Below are positions 1 to 9,200 of a stretch of 64,000 bases of DNA, piece after piece. A program made the translations under genes and the position numbers. The notes under the pieces were generated by a model that ran no database searches, was not told the origin of the DNA, and saw nothing but the letters and a program-made list of their open reading frames with translations. Position 1 is the first letter of the stretch. Every line of letters begins with the position of its first letter. This DNA is from JAIPEI01 sp964443135. GTDB taxonomy: Bacteria > Desulfobacterota > DSM-4660 > Desulfatiglandales > HGW-15. The DNA lies in assembly GCA_964443135.1 (NCBI GenBank), contig CAYUBQ010000013.1, positions 18,203 through 82,202 on the forward strand, in the 5' to 3' direction.

Positions 1-727
1 TGTCGCAGATGGGGTACCCCTTGTCGTCCAGGGGGATCCCCCCGGAGAGGGGCACCCGGGAGACGTTGTTGATGTCCACGAGCTTGATCCCCCCCGAGGG
101 GGTGACGATCAGGTTGCTCACGCCGGCCAGGTCCGGTATGCAGGCGGCCCCCAGGACCATCCGCTTCATCCGGTCGACGAAGGAGGCCGCCCCGGTCCGG
201 ATCGCCTCGGGGAGGTCCTTGACGGGCGGCCGGGCGGACGACGAGGCCCGCCGTGTCAGGCGACGTGCGAGCTCCACGGGGAGGTCTCCCCGGACCGGGC
301 TCCAGGGGTCCAGAGGCTCCCCTTCCACGTACTCCTGGAGCCCGCACAGCAGGAGGTCCCGGCGTCCCTGCAGCACGTAGTCCACCAGGAACTCCTCCGA
401 GCGCGCCATGTGCTCGGCCCCCAGGTGGCGCTCCACGAGCTTCACCCTCGCGATTTCCTCGAGCCCTTCCTCCAGAGTGTGAAACCGCGTCCGGAACACC
501 CGGAACATCTTCACGGGCCTGGCCCGGGGAAACCGGAGCAGCCCGTCCTCGTCCACGCCGGCCTGCTCGGCCTTCAAATCCTCCGGGTCCAGGACCTCCA
601 GGATGTGGGAGCGGAGGCCCTGCCGGTAGTGGGTCCGGAACGCGCAGGCGGGTGAGCTGCGGACGAAGTTGAGCGCCAGGACGTCTTCCGGACGGACGGA
701 GGGTTTCTCTCGGATGTCGGCCGTCAA
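1..727 (-). CDS. kinase-like hypothetical protein, 3' end off window
   Basis: About 242 codons are visible; the gene runs off the left edge. I do not recognise a named family. The last visible part contains the motif DLAGVSNLIVT followed about nine residues later by KLVDINNV. This resembles the catalytic loop and metal-binding Asp of protein-kinase/aminoglycoside-phosphotransferase folds, although the Asp-to-Asn spacing is one residue longer than usual. It lies directly downstream of the radical SAM gene and is probably co-transcribed with it. The only plausible start in frame is TTG at 727. An ATG at 744 with a good GGAGG Shine-Dalgarno is out of frame and ends after six codons at a TGA overlapping that TTG. 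Either translation is coupled through this mini-ORF or an indel split the true N-terminus. Kinase assignment is inference. Confidence 0.6.
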   Translation of the reverse strand, partial: MTADIREKPSVRPEDVLALNFVRSSPACAFRTHYRQGLRSHILEVLDPEDLKAEQAGVDEDGLLRFPRARPVKMFRVFRTRFHTLEEGLEEIARVKLVERHLGAEHMARSEEFLVDYVLQGRRDLLLCGLQEYVEGEPLDPWSPVRGDLPVELARRLTRRASSSARPPVKDLPEAIRTGAASFVDRMKRMVLGAACIPDLAGVSNLIVTPSGGIKLVDINNVSRVPLSGGIPLDDKGYPICD

Positions 728-743
728 GAGAGGCGTGCCCGCA

Positions 744-2591
744 TCACCGGTTCCTCCGAAGGCGCACGGCCAGGCTCAGGTATCGGCCTCCTTCCTCGTA
801 CATCAACCGCTTTTCCACCATCATCCCGAGGAACGCGCGCACGCGGTCCTCCCCCAGCCGCGGAAATCGCGCCAGGATGTGCGGGAGGCTGCGGTTCCCG
901 CCGCAGAGCAGGTAGATTCCTCGCGAGGGACCCTCGAGCCGGTGGGTCATGGAGTCCTCGAGGCGGCGCTGGCGGATGATCAGGAAGTCGCCTCCGTCCC
1001 GGAAGGAGAGAACCGGCTCGCTTCGAGGGGCCCGGTGAAGCGACTCGTAGGTCCGACGCCAGGCGCGGACCTTCTCCCTCACCGGGCGCCAGATGCGCCG
1101 CTGCCGGCGGACGTTACCGTGGTGGGCCTGGATCATGAGGGCCAGGGTCCTCAGGACGGTGGCCGGGAAGAGACGACCGTAGTTCGGGTGGTTGAACCTC
1201 CTTCGAATGCCGTAATCCCCGGGGGAGCGCCAGAAGGGGCTCTCGAGGCCGAGCCAGAACGGGACCGCCCTCAGAGGTCGGTAGCAGGCGGCGAAATCCA
1301 GGACCCGAAGGGTTTCGGCCGCGTCGGCTTCGTCGCTCCCCGGGACGTGCAGGATCAGGTTCCCGGCCAGGGCCGGCATGCCCGGCGTCTCGCACTGCTT
1401 CATGATCTCCAGGTTCTGAAGGACGGTGGTCCCCTTGCCGATCTTGCGGAGCAGTTCCGTGCTCAGGGCCTCGATGCCCACCTGGACCTCTTCCATGCCC
1501 GCCGCGGCCATGGCGCGGAGGTCGTCCGCCGGGGTGGAGGCGCGGATCTCGCCGAAGAGCCTGAGATCCTGCGGGAGTCGCGCCAGGGCCGTGAACAGGG
1601 ACCGGGCGTACCGGGCCGGCAGGAGGTTGTCCGCGAACGACACGGAGAGCACCCGGTGCCTGCGCGTGAGCCCCTCGATCTCGCGAACGGCCCGTTCCGG
1701 CGACTTGGACCGGTACCCCCGCCACTGGAGATTGAGGTTGCAGAACCTGCAACCCCGCTGCGTGTCGCCGGCAACGTCCCTGCGCCACCAGCAGCCCCGG
1801 GAGATCTCCACGGGCAGCTCCGGGACGAACCGGTCCGGGGGAGGAAGCCGCTCCAGTGAGGCGAAGTAGTCGTCGTAGTCGGGAACGGGCAGGGCGTCCA
1901 GGTCGGCGACCTGGGCCGGCTCCTCGGTCGTCTCCCCGTCACCTCGCGCGAGCAGCCCCGGGTGGGGTGGAACGTCCGCCTTGCCGGTCCGGGCCAGGCT
2001 CCGCGCCAGGTGGGCCAGGGGACGTTCCCCCTCCCCGTTCACCACGAAGTCGATCACGGAAAAGGTGCGAAGGAGACTCCGCCCCATGGCCCCGGCGCAC
2101 GACGACCCGCCCGCCACGAGGACGGCCGAGGGCGCCCGATCCCGAATCGCGTGCATGAAGTAGAGGGAGCCCGTGAGCTGCCCCAGGCAGATGGTGAACC
2201 CGATCAGTCCGTAACGGTGCCAGGCCACTTCCTCCAGGTACCGGTCCGTGGCCTCCTCGAGACGGCGGCAGACCGCCCCCAGCCTTTCCCTTCCGGCCAC
2301 GGGAGTCCCGCGCGCGAGCCGCTGCCAGAGTCGCTCGATCTCCTCCCGCTTCTCCGGGTAGAGCAGCGCGGCATAGGGGGCCTCCGAGAGCCAGGTCCGC
2401 TCCGAGACCGGGCGGTAGCAGTCGTACCCGAGCGCCGCCGCCAGGGGGAGGTAGGTGTGCAGCGCGTCGACCGGGGTCCCGGGCAGGACGGCGCCCAGGT
2501 AGGCCTTGAGGGTCCCGATCTGGATGGATGGCCGGTTGAACAAGGGCCAGGGGGTGGAGAGGAGGGCGACGGCGGGAGATGATACGGGCAT
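744..2591 (-). CDS. B12-binding radical SAM enzyme, RiPP-maturation C-methyltransferase-like
   Basis: The 615-residue protein has an N-terminal Rossmann-like cobalamin-binding region (about 1-200) beginning with the family-typical LLSTPWPLFNRPSIQIG. A radical SAM core follows at about 255-480. The segment EISRGCWW at 263-269, then RFCNLNLQWRGYRSKSPE from 282, matches the family of ribosomal-peptide-maturation radical SAM proteins (TIGR03975-like), some of which methylate unactivated carbons using B12. The cluster cysteines appear to be C267, C281 and C284, a very wide CX13CX2C spacing. No obvious precursor peptide lies next to it, so a RiPP role is unproven. The ATG has a GGAGG upstream. Its stop overlaps an ATG at 744. 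The neighbours are a kinase-like gene downstream and a 4-hydroxybutyryl-CoA dehydratase-like gene 46 nt upstream. Confidence 0.8.
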   Translation of the reverse strand: MPVSSPAVALLSTPWPLFNRPSIQIGTLKAYLGAVLPGTPVDALHTYLPLAAALGYDCYRPVSERTWLSEAPYAALLYPEKREEIERLWQRLARGTPVAGRERLGAVCRRLEEATDRYLEEVAWHRYGLIGFTICLGQLTGSLYFMHAIRDRAPSAVLVAGGSSCAGAMGRSLLRTFSVIDFVVNGEGERPLAHLARSLARTGKADVPPHPGLLARGDGETTEEPAQVADLDALPVPDYDDYFASLERLPPPDRFVPELPVEISRGCWWRRDVAGDTQRGCRFCNLNLQWRGYRSKSPERAVREIEGLTRRHRVLSVSFADNLLPARYARSLFTALARLPQDLRLFGEIRASTPADDLRAMAAAGMEEVQVGIEALSTELLRKIGKGTTVLQNLEIMKQCETPGMPALAGNLILHVPGSDEADAAETLRVLDFAACYRPLRAVPFWLGLESPFWRSPGDYGIRRRFNHPNYGRLFPATVLRTLALMIQAHHGNVRRQRRIWRPVREKVRAWRRTYESLHRAPRSEPVLSFRDGGDFLIIRQRRLEDSMTHRLEGPSRGIYLLCGGNRSLPHILARFPRLGEDRVRAFLGMMVEKRLMYEEGGRYLSLAVRLRRNR

Positions 2592-2637
2592 GGAGCGGCC
2601 CTCCGGGGTCCCGGGCAGGCGTCGGGTCGGGACGGTG

Positions 2638-4098
2638 TCAGATCTTCTCCTTCAGGTTCAGGGTATCCCGGACCAGCTCCTTTTCGCGGGAGTAGTCCGT
2701 GACGCGCTGGAGCATGATCTTCTGGGCCATGACCGGCCCGGCCCCGTGCCAGGTCCCCACGCCGTGGAGTCCGGCGGTCCAGTTCTGAAGGTGCTTGTGG
2801 ACCTTGAGGATGTTCTCCGTGGGCTCGTCCGAGCCGAAGCTGTAGAACTCCTCCACGTAGCGCCCGACCTCGGGGTTCGTGAGCTCCTTGAGGCTGGGCA
2901 TGGTGACGAGGAGCCCGCCGCCGATGTCCCCGGCCAGGGCCATGACCCGCCAGAAGGCGTTGCAGACGTTGAGCTTGGACACGTTCCCCATGGTCTCGTC
3001 CGGGAGAAAGACGCCGGATCCGGCCGGTTCCTCGGTCCCCTTGTGGGCGGCGGCCAGGCCGCAGGCCCGGCCGGTTTCCCGGAGGACGACCATCTCCATG
3101 AGCTGCTCGTTGATGTGGGGGACCTTTTCCAGGCCCTTGTACTCCTGGATGAGCTTGCACGCCCCGATGATCTGGTTCATGAAGCCCACCTTGCAGGTCC
3201 CGCCGCAGGTCATCCGATGGGTCCGCGCAAACCGGGTGACGAGCTTGACGGAGTAAGGCGTCTCGCCGCAGTGGAACACCCGCTCCCAGGGCACGAACAC
3301 GTCGTCGAAGACCACCATGGAGGTCTCGCGCTGGCCGAAGACGGGGTTCCCCAGCTCCTCCAGATCCTCGGCCATGTCCCGCTCGGCGCTGAAGGGGGTG
3401 TACTGGCAGATGTAGGTGATGCCCTCGGCGTCCACGGGCGTGGCAAAGGCGATGGCGTAGTCCTCCTCCCCCTCGAAGTGGGCCGCCTGGGGAAGGACCA
3501 CCAGCTCGTGGCTGGCGAACGCGCCGCTGATGTTGATCTTGGCCCCGCGCACGGTGATGCCCCGCTCGTTGCGATCCACCACCTTCAGGGAAAGGTAGGG
3601 ATCGGGCCAGTCCAGGGTCTTCTTGCCGCGGCTTCCCCGAGGTTCGGTCAGGGCCCCGGCCACGGAAAGGTCCTCCCGCTGGACCCACTTCAGGTAGTCG
3701 AGAAAGCGGGGATGGTAGGGGGTCCCCAGGTCCCGGTCCATCTCCCAGGTGGTGCCGGCCAGGGAGTGGAAGGCGTCGTACCCCACGCAGCGGTAGATGC
3801 AGGTGCCCAGCCTCTCGGCCGTGAAGGTGCCGGCCTCCGCCTTTTTGACCAGATCGTCCGTGCCGGCGCTCACGTGGGTGTAGCGGTTCACCACGTCGTC
3901 GATGAGCGGGGAGTAGCAGGACATGACGTCCCGGGACTCCGGGTCCAGGGCCCAGCGATAGCTGGCCTTGTTCGCCTCCACCACGGTGCGGGTGTTTCGG
4001 TTCTCGAGCACGTTCTCCACGAGCTTGCCGTTCATGAAGACGCGGGGCTTGACGTTCTCGAGGCTCTTCTCGAAATGCTCGGGGGTCTTCAGGGCCAT
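2638..4098 (-). CDS. 4-hydroxybutyryl-CoA dehydratase/vinylacetyl-CoA isomerase family enzyme
   Basis: 486 residues, full length for the 4-hydroxyphenylacetate 3-hydroxylase/4-hydroxybutyryl-CoA dehydratase superfamily. Clostridial AbfD binds FAD and a [4Fe-4S] cluster through two Cys in CX3C, a His and a third Cys; it dehydrates 4-hydroxybutyryl-CoA to crotonyl-CoA. Here CIYRC supplies C100 and C104. The segment HRMTCGGTC supplies H294, with C298 and C302 as candidates for the third Cys; relative to AbfD (HRQSYGGC) there appears to be a one-residue insertion. The cluster-binding pattern argues for the dehydratase branch rather than the flavin hydroxylases. AAGGAGG lies upstream of the ATG. 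No CoA-transferase or crotonyl-CoA genes are adjacent, so the pathway is not fixed by context. Confidence 0.85.
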   Translation of the reverse strand: MALKTPEHFEKSLENVKPRVFMNGKLVENVLENRNTRTVVEANKASYRWALDPESRDVMSCYSPLIDDVVNRYTHVSAGTDDLVKKAEAGTFTAERLGTCIYRCVGYDAFHSLAGTTWEMDRDLGTPYHPRFLDYLKWVQREDLSVAGALTEPRGSRGKKTLDWPDPYLSLKVVDRNERGITVRGAKINISGAFASHELVVLPQAAHFEGEEDYAIAFATPVDAEGITYICQYTPFSAERDMAEDLEELGNPVFGQRETSMVVFDDVFVPWERVFHCGETPYSVKLVTRFARTHRMTCGGTCKVGFMNQIIGACKLIQEYKGLEKVPHINEQLMEMVVLRETGRACGLAAAHKGTEEPAGSGVFLPDETMGNVSKLNVCNAFWRVMALAGDIGGGLLVTMPSLKELTNPEVGRYVEEFYSFGSDEPTENILKVHKHLQNWTAGLHGVGTWHGAGPVMAQKIMLQRVTDYSREKELVRDTLNLKEKI

Positions 4099-4147
4099 GG
4101 ATGCCTCCTTGTGGCGGGGATGAGGAGAGGCCTTCCGGCGGTCCGGT

Positions 4148-5962
4148 TCAAATGCCGGAGAGACGGAGGACGCGGGTTTCTTTCCCTGCGAGGAGCTCGA
4201 GGATCTCCTCGGGGAGATCCAGGGTGGTGGCCAGGAGGCTGCGGCCGGCGCTGTCCCGGAAGGACGCCCCCTCCATGCGGAACCGGATGTTGTGGAATCC
4301 CTCCCGGGTGGTGGCCAGGACGTCCACCGGACCGGGGTCGAACGGGACCCCCAGGAACTCCAGAAGACGGGTGACGACGCCGAGGGGGTCGCTCTCCCCG
4401 GCCAGGGAGAGGTAGGAGAGGTCCCGCTCCCGGAGGAGGGCGATGATGTCGGAGCCGACGCCCCTCAGGTCCAGCAGGAGCTTCTCTCCTTCCCGCTCCA
4501 GGAGATAGTCCGCCTTCACGAACAGGTTGAAGTCCGCCCCTTCCTGCTTCTCGTAGACCGGGATCTCGACGTTTCTCATGAAATCCAGCCGGTTCAGGTC
4601 CAGCAGGGTTTCCACCAGGTCGGAAAGGCCGTTGCCGGCGCGCAGCACCGGCTCGGGGGGAGGCAGCATGGCCTCCGGCCCGGCGGCCGGCGGGAAGTCG
4701 ACGGTGGTCACCCCGCGGCGGGCCAGGTAGTCCCGAACGGGAAGCGGCGTCGGCGGCGTGTGCTCGTCCAGGAGCGTGATCAGAAAGGTCCTCCCCCCCT
4801 TCTCTGCGCCGCCGCCTTTCTGGAGGATCCAGTCGCCGGTCAGCTTGACCTGGATGCTTCCGCCCAGGTAGAGGGCCTCCCCGCGGTCGTACAGGGTGCC
4901 GAGGTCGCACTCCGGCAGGATGCGGTCCAGGGCCGCGGCGAGATCGTTCCCCTCCTCGAGGTGAACGATGCGGTAGTGGTCCCAGGTCGTCTCGATCAGC
5001 GAGGCCATGTCGCCGGGAAGCGAGTGATGGAGATCCACGATCACCTTCAGGCCGTTGGACAGGTCGATCATGGGGTAGGTGTCGGCGCGGAGGTTCACCT
5101 CGCCCTGGCCCTTGAGGGGGATGTAGTGCTGGCCCTGTTGGATCCACTCCTCGCCGAGGGAGCGGAAGAGGTCCCCCAGGTCGTCCCTCAGGGGGTCGGG
5201 GACCGTCGGGGCCGGCCCCATCTGAACGGAGCTCCTGGGGGGAGGCGCCAGGGCCAGCTCCGGCATGATCTCGTCCTCCTCCGGCCCTTCCGTCTCCTTC
5301 GCCTCGATGGGCATGCGGACCAGCTCGGGGGTGAAGACGGGAAGCCGGACGACCTGGCCGGGGTAGATCCGGTCCAGGTCCCGAAGGGAGGGGTTGAGCC
5401 GGCGGACGGCGTCCAGGTAGCGTTCGTAGAATGCGGCGTCCGGCTCCTCGTAGTCCCGGTTGATGATCTTGACCAGGCTGTCGCCGGGCCGGACCGTGTA
5501 GCCCTTCAGATCGAGGTCCTCGAGGGACTCCGCGGTGACGGGTTCGGGCTCGCCCCGGGGCGGGAGGGCCAGCACGCCCTCGGCGGGCGCCAGGGTGAGG
5601 GGCACCAGAAGCTTCTGGCCGGGGTGGATCTGGTCGAGGTCGGTGATCTGGGGGTTGAGCTTCTCGAGGATGTCCAGGATTTCGGAAAGGTTGCGCTTTT
5701 CCAGGAGCTCCCGCTCCCGGAGGATCTGCCAGATCCACTCCCCTTCTTCGACGGCGTGAACCTCCGTGAGCACCCGGCGTCCGGAGACCTCCACGACCTC
5801 CTTTTCCACCCCGGGTTCCCCATCGGTCTCGGCGGTCTTGACCAGCTCGATGTCGTAGGTCTCTTCGCCCGCCTCCTGGGCGGGAGCCAGGCAGGGCCAG
5901 CACAGGACGAACAGCAGCAAGGCGCGAACGAAGCTGTTGACAAACCGGGAAGGACTCTTCAC
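4148..5962 (-). CDS. secreted protein with two LysM domains
   Basis: 604 residues with a signal peptide (positively charged start, hydrophobic core FVRALLLFVLCWPCLA, cleavage near residue 29). Two LysM-type modules lie at about 67-121 and 154-209; each ends in the typical HPGQKLLVPL / YPGQVVRLPV. LysM domains bind N-acetylglucosamine polymers, so the protein is likely periplasmic or envelope-associated and held at peptidoglycan. Residues 250-604 contain no catalytic motif I recognise and look alpha/beta rich. The start is GTG at 5962 with AGGGGA upstream. A good sigma70-like promoter lies at 6091-6120. It is divergent from smc. Function beyond wall binding is unknown. Confidence 0.75.
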   Translation of the reverse strand: MKSPSRFVNSFVRALLLFVLCWPCLAPAQEAGEETYDIELVKTAETDGEPGVEKEVVEVSGRRVLTEVHAVEEGEWIWQILRERELLEKRNLSEILDILEKLNPQITDLDQIHPGQKLLVPLTLAPAEGVLALPPRGEPEPVTAESLEDLDLKGYTVRPGDSLVKIINRDYEEPDAAFYERYLDAVRRLNPSLRDLDRIYPGQVVRLPVFTPELVRMPIEAKETEGPEEDEIMPELALAPPPRSSVQMGPAPTVPDPLRDDLGDLFRSLGEEWIQQGQHYIPLKGQGEVNLRADTYPMIDLSNGLKVIVDLHHSLPGDMASLIETTWDHYRIVHLEEGNDLAAALDRILPECDLGTLYDRGEALYLGGSIQVKLTGDWILQKGGGAEKGGRTFLITLLDEHTPPTPLPVRDYLARRGVTTVDFPPAAGPEAMLPPPEPVLRAGNGLSDLVETLLDLNRLDFMRNVEIPVYEKQEGADFNLFVKADYLLEREGEKLLLDLRGVGSDIIALLRERDLSYLSLAGESDPLGVVTRLLEFLGVPFDPGPVDVLATTREGFHNIRFRMEGASFRDSAGRSLLATTLDLPEEILELLAGKETRVLRLSGI

Positions 5963-6090
5963 ATTGTCCCCTGCATGGCCGCGAACTCTCTTTCGTCGAA
6001 CCCCGGTGATCCCTCGTTTCCGGCCCCCGCATGGCCGTCCGACATGTCCTTCATTCTCCGCCAGGCCCAGGTCAAGACCGAATCGGACTG

Positions 6091-6120
6091 ATTCTAGATA
6101 GTTAGCCGGAACGATGTCAA
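6091..6120 (-). promoter_or_regulatory. sigma70-type promoter of the LysM-protein gene
   Basis: On the minus strand a perfect TTGACA (6120-6115) is followed after 18 nt by TAGAAT (6096-6091, five of six matches to TATAAT). It lies about 130 nt upstream of the LysM gene start. The rest of the 326-nt gap between this gene and smc holds the smc leader. The leader contains an extended -10-like TGGTATTTT at 6186-6194 without a convincing -35. Confidence 0.55.
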
Positions 6121-6288
6121 CGGTTTTTCAGAAGGGTCCCTTTTATACTACATATTGGAATGCAGCGCTACAGAAACACATGATATGGTATTTTTTCTTT
6201 GCATGTCTCCCGGGAATCTGGTAAGGTTTCACCGGATTTCGTGGGGAAGGACGAGCCAGGAGAACCGGACCCCGTTCGGGAGGAGTTC

Positions 6289-9200
6289 ATGAGAATCAAG
6301 AAGCTTTCCATCGCCGGATTCAAATCCTTCATGGACCGGCTGGAGATTTCCCTCCCCGAGGGAATCAGCGCCATCGTGGGCCCCAACGGCTGCGGCAAGA
6401 GCAACATCGTGGACGCGATCCGCTGGGCCATGGGCGAGCAGAGCGCCCGGCAGCTCCGAGGGCGCCAGATGGAGGACGTCATCTTCAGCGGCGCGGGGGA
6501 GTTCAAGCCCCTGGGAATGGCCGAGGTTTCCATCGTATTCGAAAACGGGGACGGCTCGTTCCCGGGCGAGTATGCGCAGCTGACCGAGATGGCCGTCACC
6601 CGGAGGCTCTACCGCTCGGGCGAGAGCGAGTACCTCATCAACCGGGTTCCCTGCCGGCTCAAGGACATCCAGGAGATCTTCATGGACACCGGGCTGGGGA
6701 ACAAGGCCTACTCGATCATCGGGCAGGGACGGATCAGCACCATCATCGAGCAGAAGCCCGAGGAGACACGGGCCATGCTCGAGGAGGCCGCCGGCATCAC
6801 CAAGTACCGGAGAAAGGTCGAGGAATCCAGGCGCAAGGTCGAGCTGACCCGGACCAACCTCCAGCGGGTGGAGGACATCCTCACCGAGGTGGAACGGCAG
6901 ATGCGCTCCCTCAAACGCCAGGCAGCCAAGGCGAGGCGCTACAAGACGCTGAGCGAGGAGATCCGGCAGTTCGAGCTGGCCCTCCGCGCCAACGCCTACC
7001 ACGAGCTCCAGGAGGAGTCCGGAAAGCGCGTTCGGGCCACCGAGACCCTCGTTCAGGAGGAGGCGGGCCTCTCCACGCGGCTCTCCGCGAGACAGACCGA
7101 CCTGGAACGCATGAACCTCGAGCTCGGAGAGAAGGACGAGGAGATCTCCCGGCTGAGGGACCGGTTCCTGCGGCGGAGGGAGTCCGTGGGCCGGAAGGAG
7201 TCCACCCTGGAGTCCCTGGCCGGCGAGAAGCGGATGCAGGTCGCCCTCCGGCAGCGGCTCGCCGAGGAGCGGGATGAGCTCGAGCAGCGGCTCCTCGGGC
7301 TCGGCGAGGAGCGCGTGGGCATGGAGGAGCGGGTGGCGGCGCTCCAGGAAAAGGCCGGCCTCCTCACGGACGAGACGGCCCTCCTGGATCAGCGGCTCGA
7401 GCGGCGGACCGCCGTGCTCGAAGAGATCCGCCAGGAGTACGAGCGGGCCCGCACGGACGTGAACAGCGGCGTGACCAAGGAGATGGGCCTGAACCAGGAG
7501 TCCGGCTACCTGACCCGGCGGATCGGCGAGATCACGGACAGCCGGAGCCGCCTGGAGCAGGAGAAGGACGAGGTGGCGGAGAAGATCGAGCGCATGGCCG
7601 AGGCGTCCCGGAGAAGGACCGAGACCCGCGAGGCCCTGGCCGCCAAGCTGGCCCGAATCGAGGAGGATCTGGAGCGGGAGCGGGAGCAGCGCGAGGAGCT
7701 GGAGCAGGTTCGGCGGGGGGTGGAGACCGACCTGAAGAAGGCGGAGGCCGATCTGGCGAATCACGACTCCCGCCTGGCCAGCCTGCGGTCGCTCACGGAG
7801 AACTTCGAGGGGTTCAAGGTGGGGGTTCGCACCATCATGAAGGCGGAGGACCTGGACGCCCGCAGGCAGGGTCGGATCCTGGGGCTGGTGGCCGACATGA
7901 TCCAGGCGCCGCCGGAGCTGGAGCAGGCTGTGGAGGCCGTGCTGGCAGACCGTCTCCAGTACGTCGTGGTGGAGGGTCTCGAGGACGGCGTGGAGGCCGT
8001 CTCCTACCTGAAGGAGCGGGCCCGCGGTCGGAGCAGCTTCGTTCCGCTTCGCCACCTGCGGTCCAACGGCCACGGGAACGGCGGGAACGGCCTTCCCCTG
8101 CTCCGGGACCGGGTGTCGGCGCCCGACGCCTACCGGTCCCTGATCCACACCCTCCTGGGGGATGCGGTTCTGGCCGAGGACCTGAACCAGGCCGTGGCCG
8201 TCTGGTCCCGGAACGGGACCCGGCAGTGCCTGGTCACCCCGGAGGGCGACATGATCGACGAGCGGGGGGTGATCAGCGGCGGGAAGGCCGGACGGAGCTC
8301 CCACGGCCTCCTCGCCCGGAAGCGGGAGATCTCCGAGCTGGAAGTGAAGGTGTCCGCGTGCCGGAGCGACGTGGAGGCCCTGACCGGGCGGCTGGAGCAG
8401 ATCGAGCTGGACGCCCGGGAGAAGCGCTCCCGGCTGGAGTCCCTGGACGCCGAGCGGGAGGAGTGCCGCGAGCAGATCAACGAGCACGACCGGGCCATTC
8501 TCCAGTTCGGACACGAGCTGGACCAGCTGGAGCGGTTCTCCGAGCGCATCGACGGGGAGCTGGAGCAGAAGGGCCGGGAGCAGGAAAAGCACCGGGAGAC
8601 CCTCACGCGCATCGAGACGGAGCTGGCCGCCTGCAAGGAGACCATTCGCGAGAAGGAGCGCTATCTCCAGGAGAAGGAACGCGAGCTGAAGGAGAGCGAG
8701 GAGGAGGCGGAGCGGTTCCGGGGCGAGCTGGCGCAGCTCCGCATGGACGTGAACCTGGCCAAGGAAGAGGAGAGGGGCCTGCTGCGGCAGCTCGAGCGGA
8801 TCGACGACTACGCGGAGGAGGCCCGGGAGAAGCTCGAGAAGATCGGCCGCGACACCGAGGAGGCGGGAAAGACCCACGAGGCCTGCGAGGAGCGGGAGAA
8901 GACCGTGGGGGCGGAGCTGGCCGAGCTGCGGGAGCGGCTCGCCGAGGCCGAAGGGGAGGTCAACCGGGCCGAACAGGAGAGGGGGCTCTTCAAGAGCCGA
9001 ATCCGGGAGGAGGAAAAGAAGACCGAGCTCCTGCGGGGCGAGCTGGACGACCTCAAGGAGCGGATCAACCGCGCCCGCATGGAGCAGTCCGAGATCGCCC
9101 ACCAGATGAACGGGATCGTCGAGCGTGTCCGGGACCGGTTCAATCTGGAGCTCCCGGCGGTGTACCGCGACTACGTGGAGGAAGGGTTCTCCTCGGCGGA

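Noticed and set aside
669..1859. Long plus-strand open frame opposite the radical SAM gene
   Set aside because: It mirrors the coding strand of a well-supported gene; Gly/Pro/Arg-rich composition and no family motif. GC-rich DNA gives many such shadows here.
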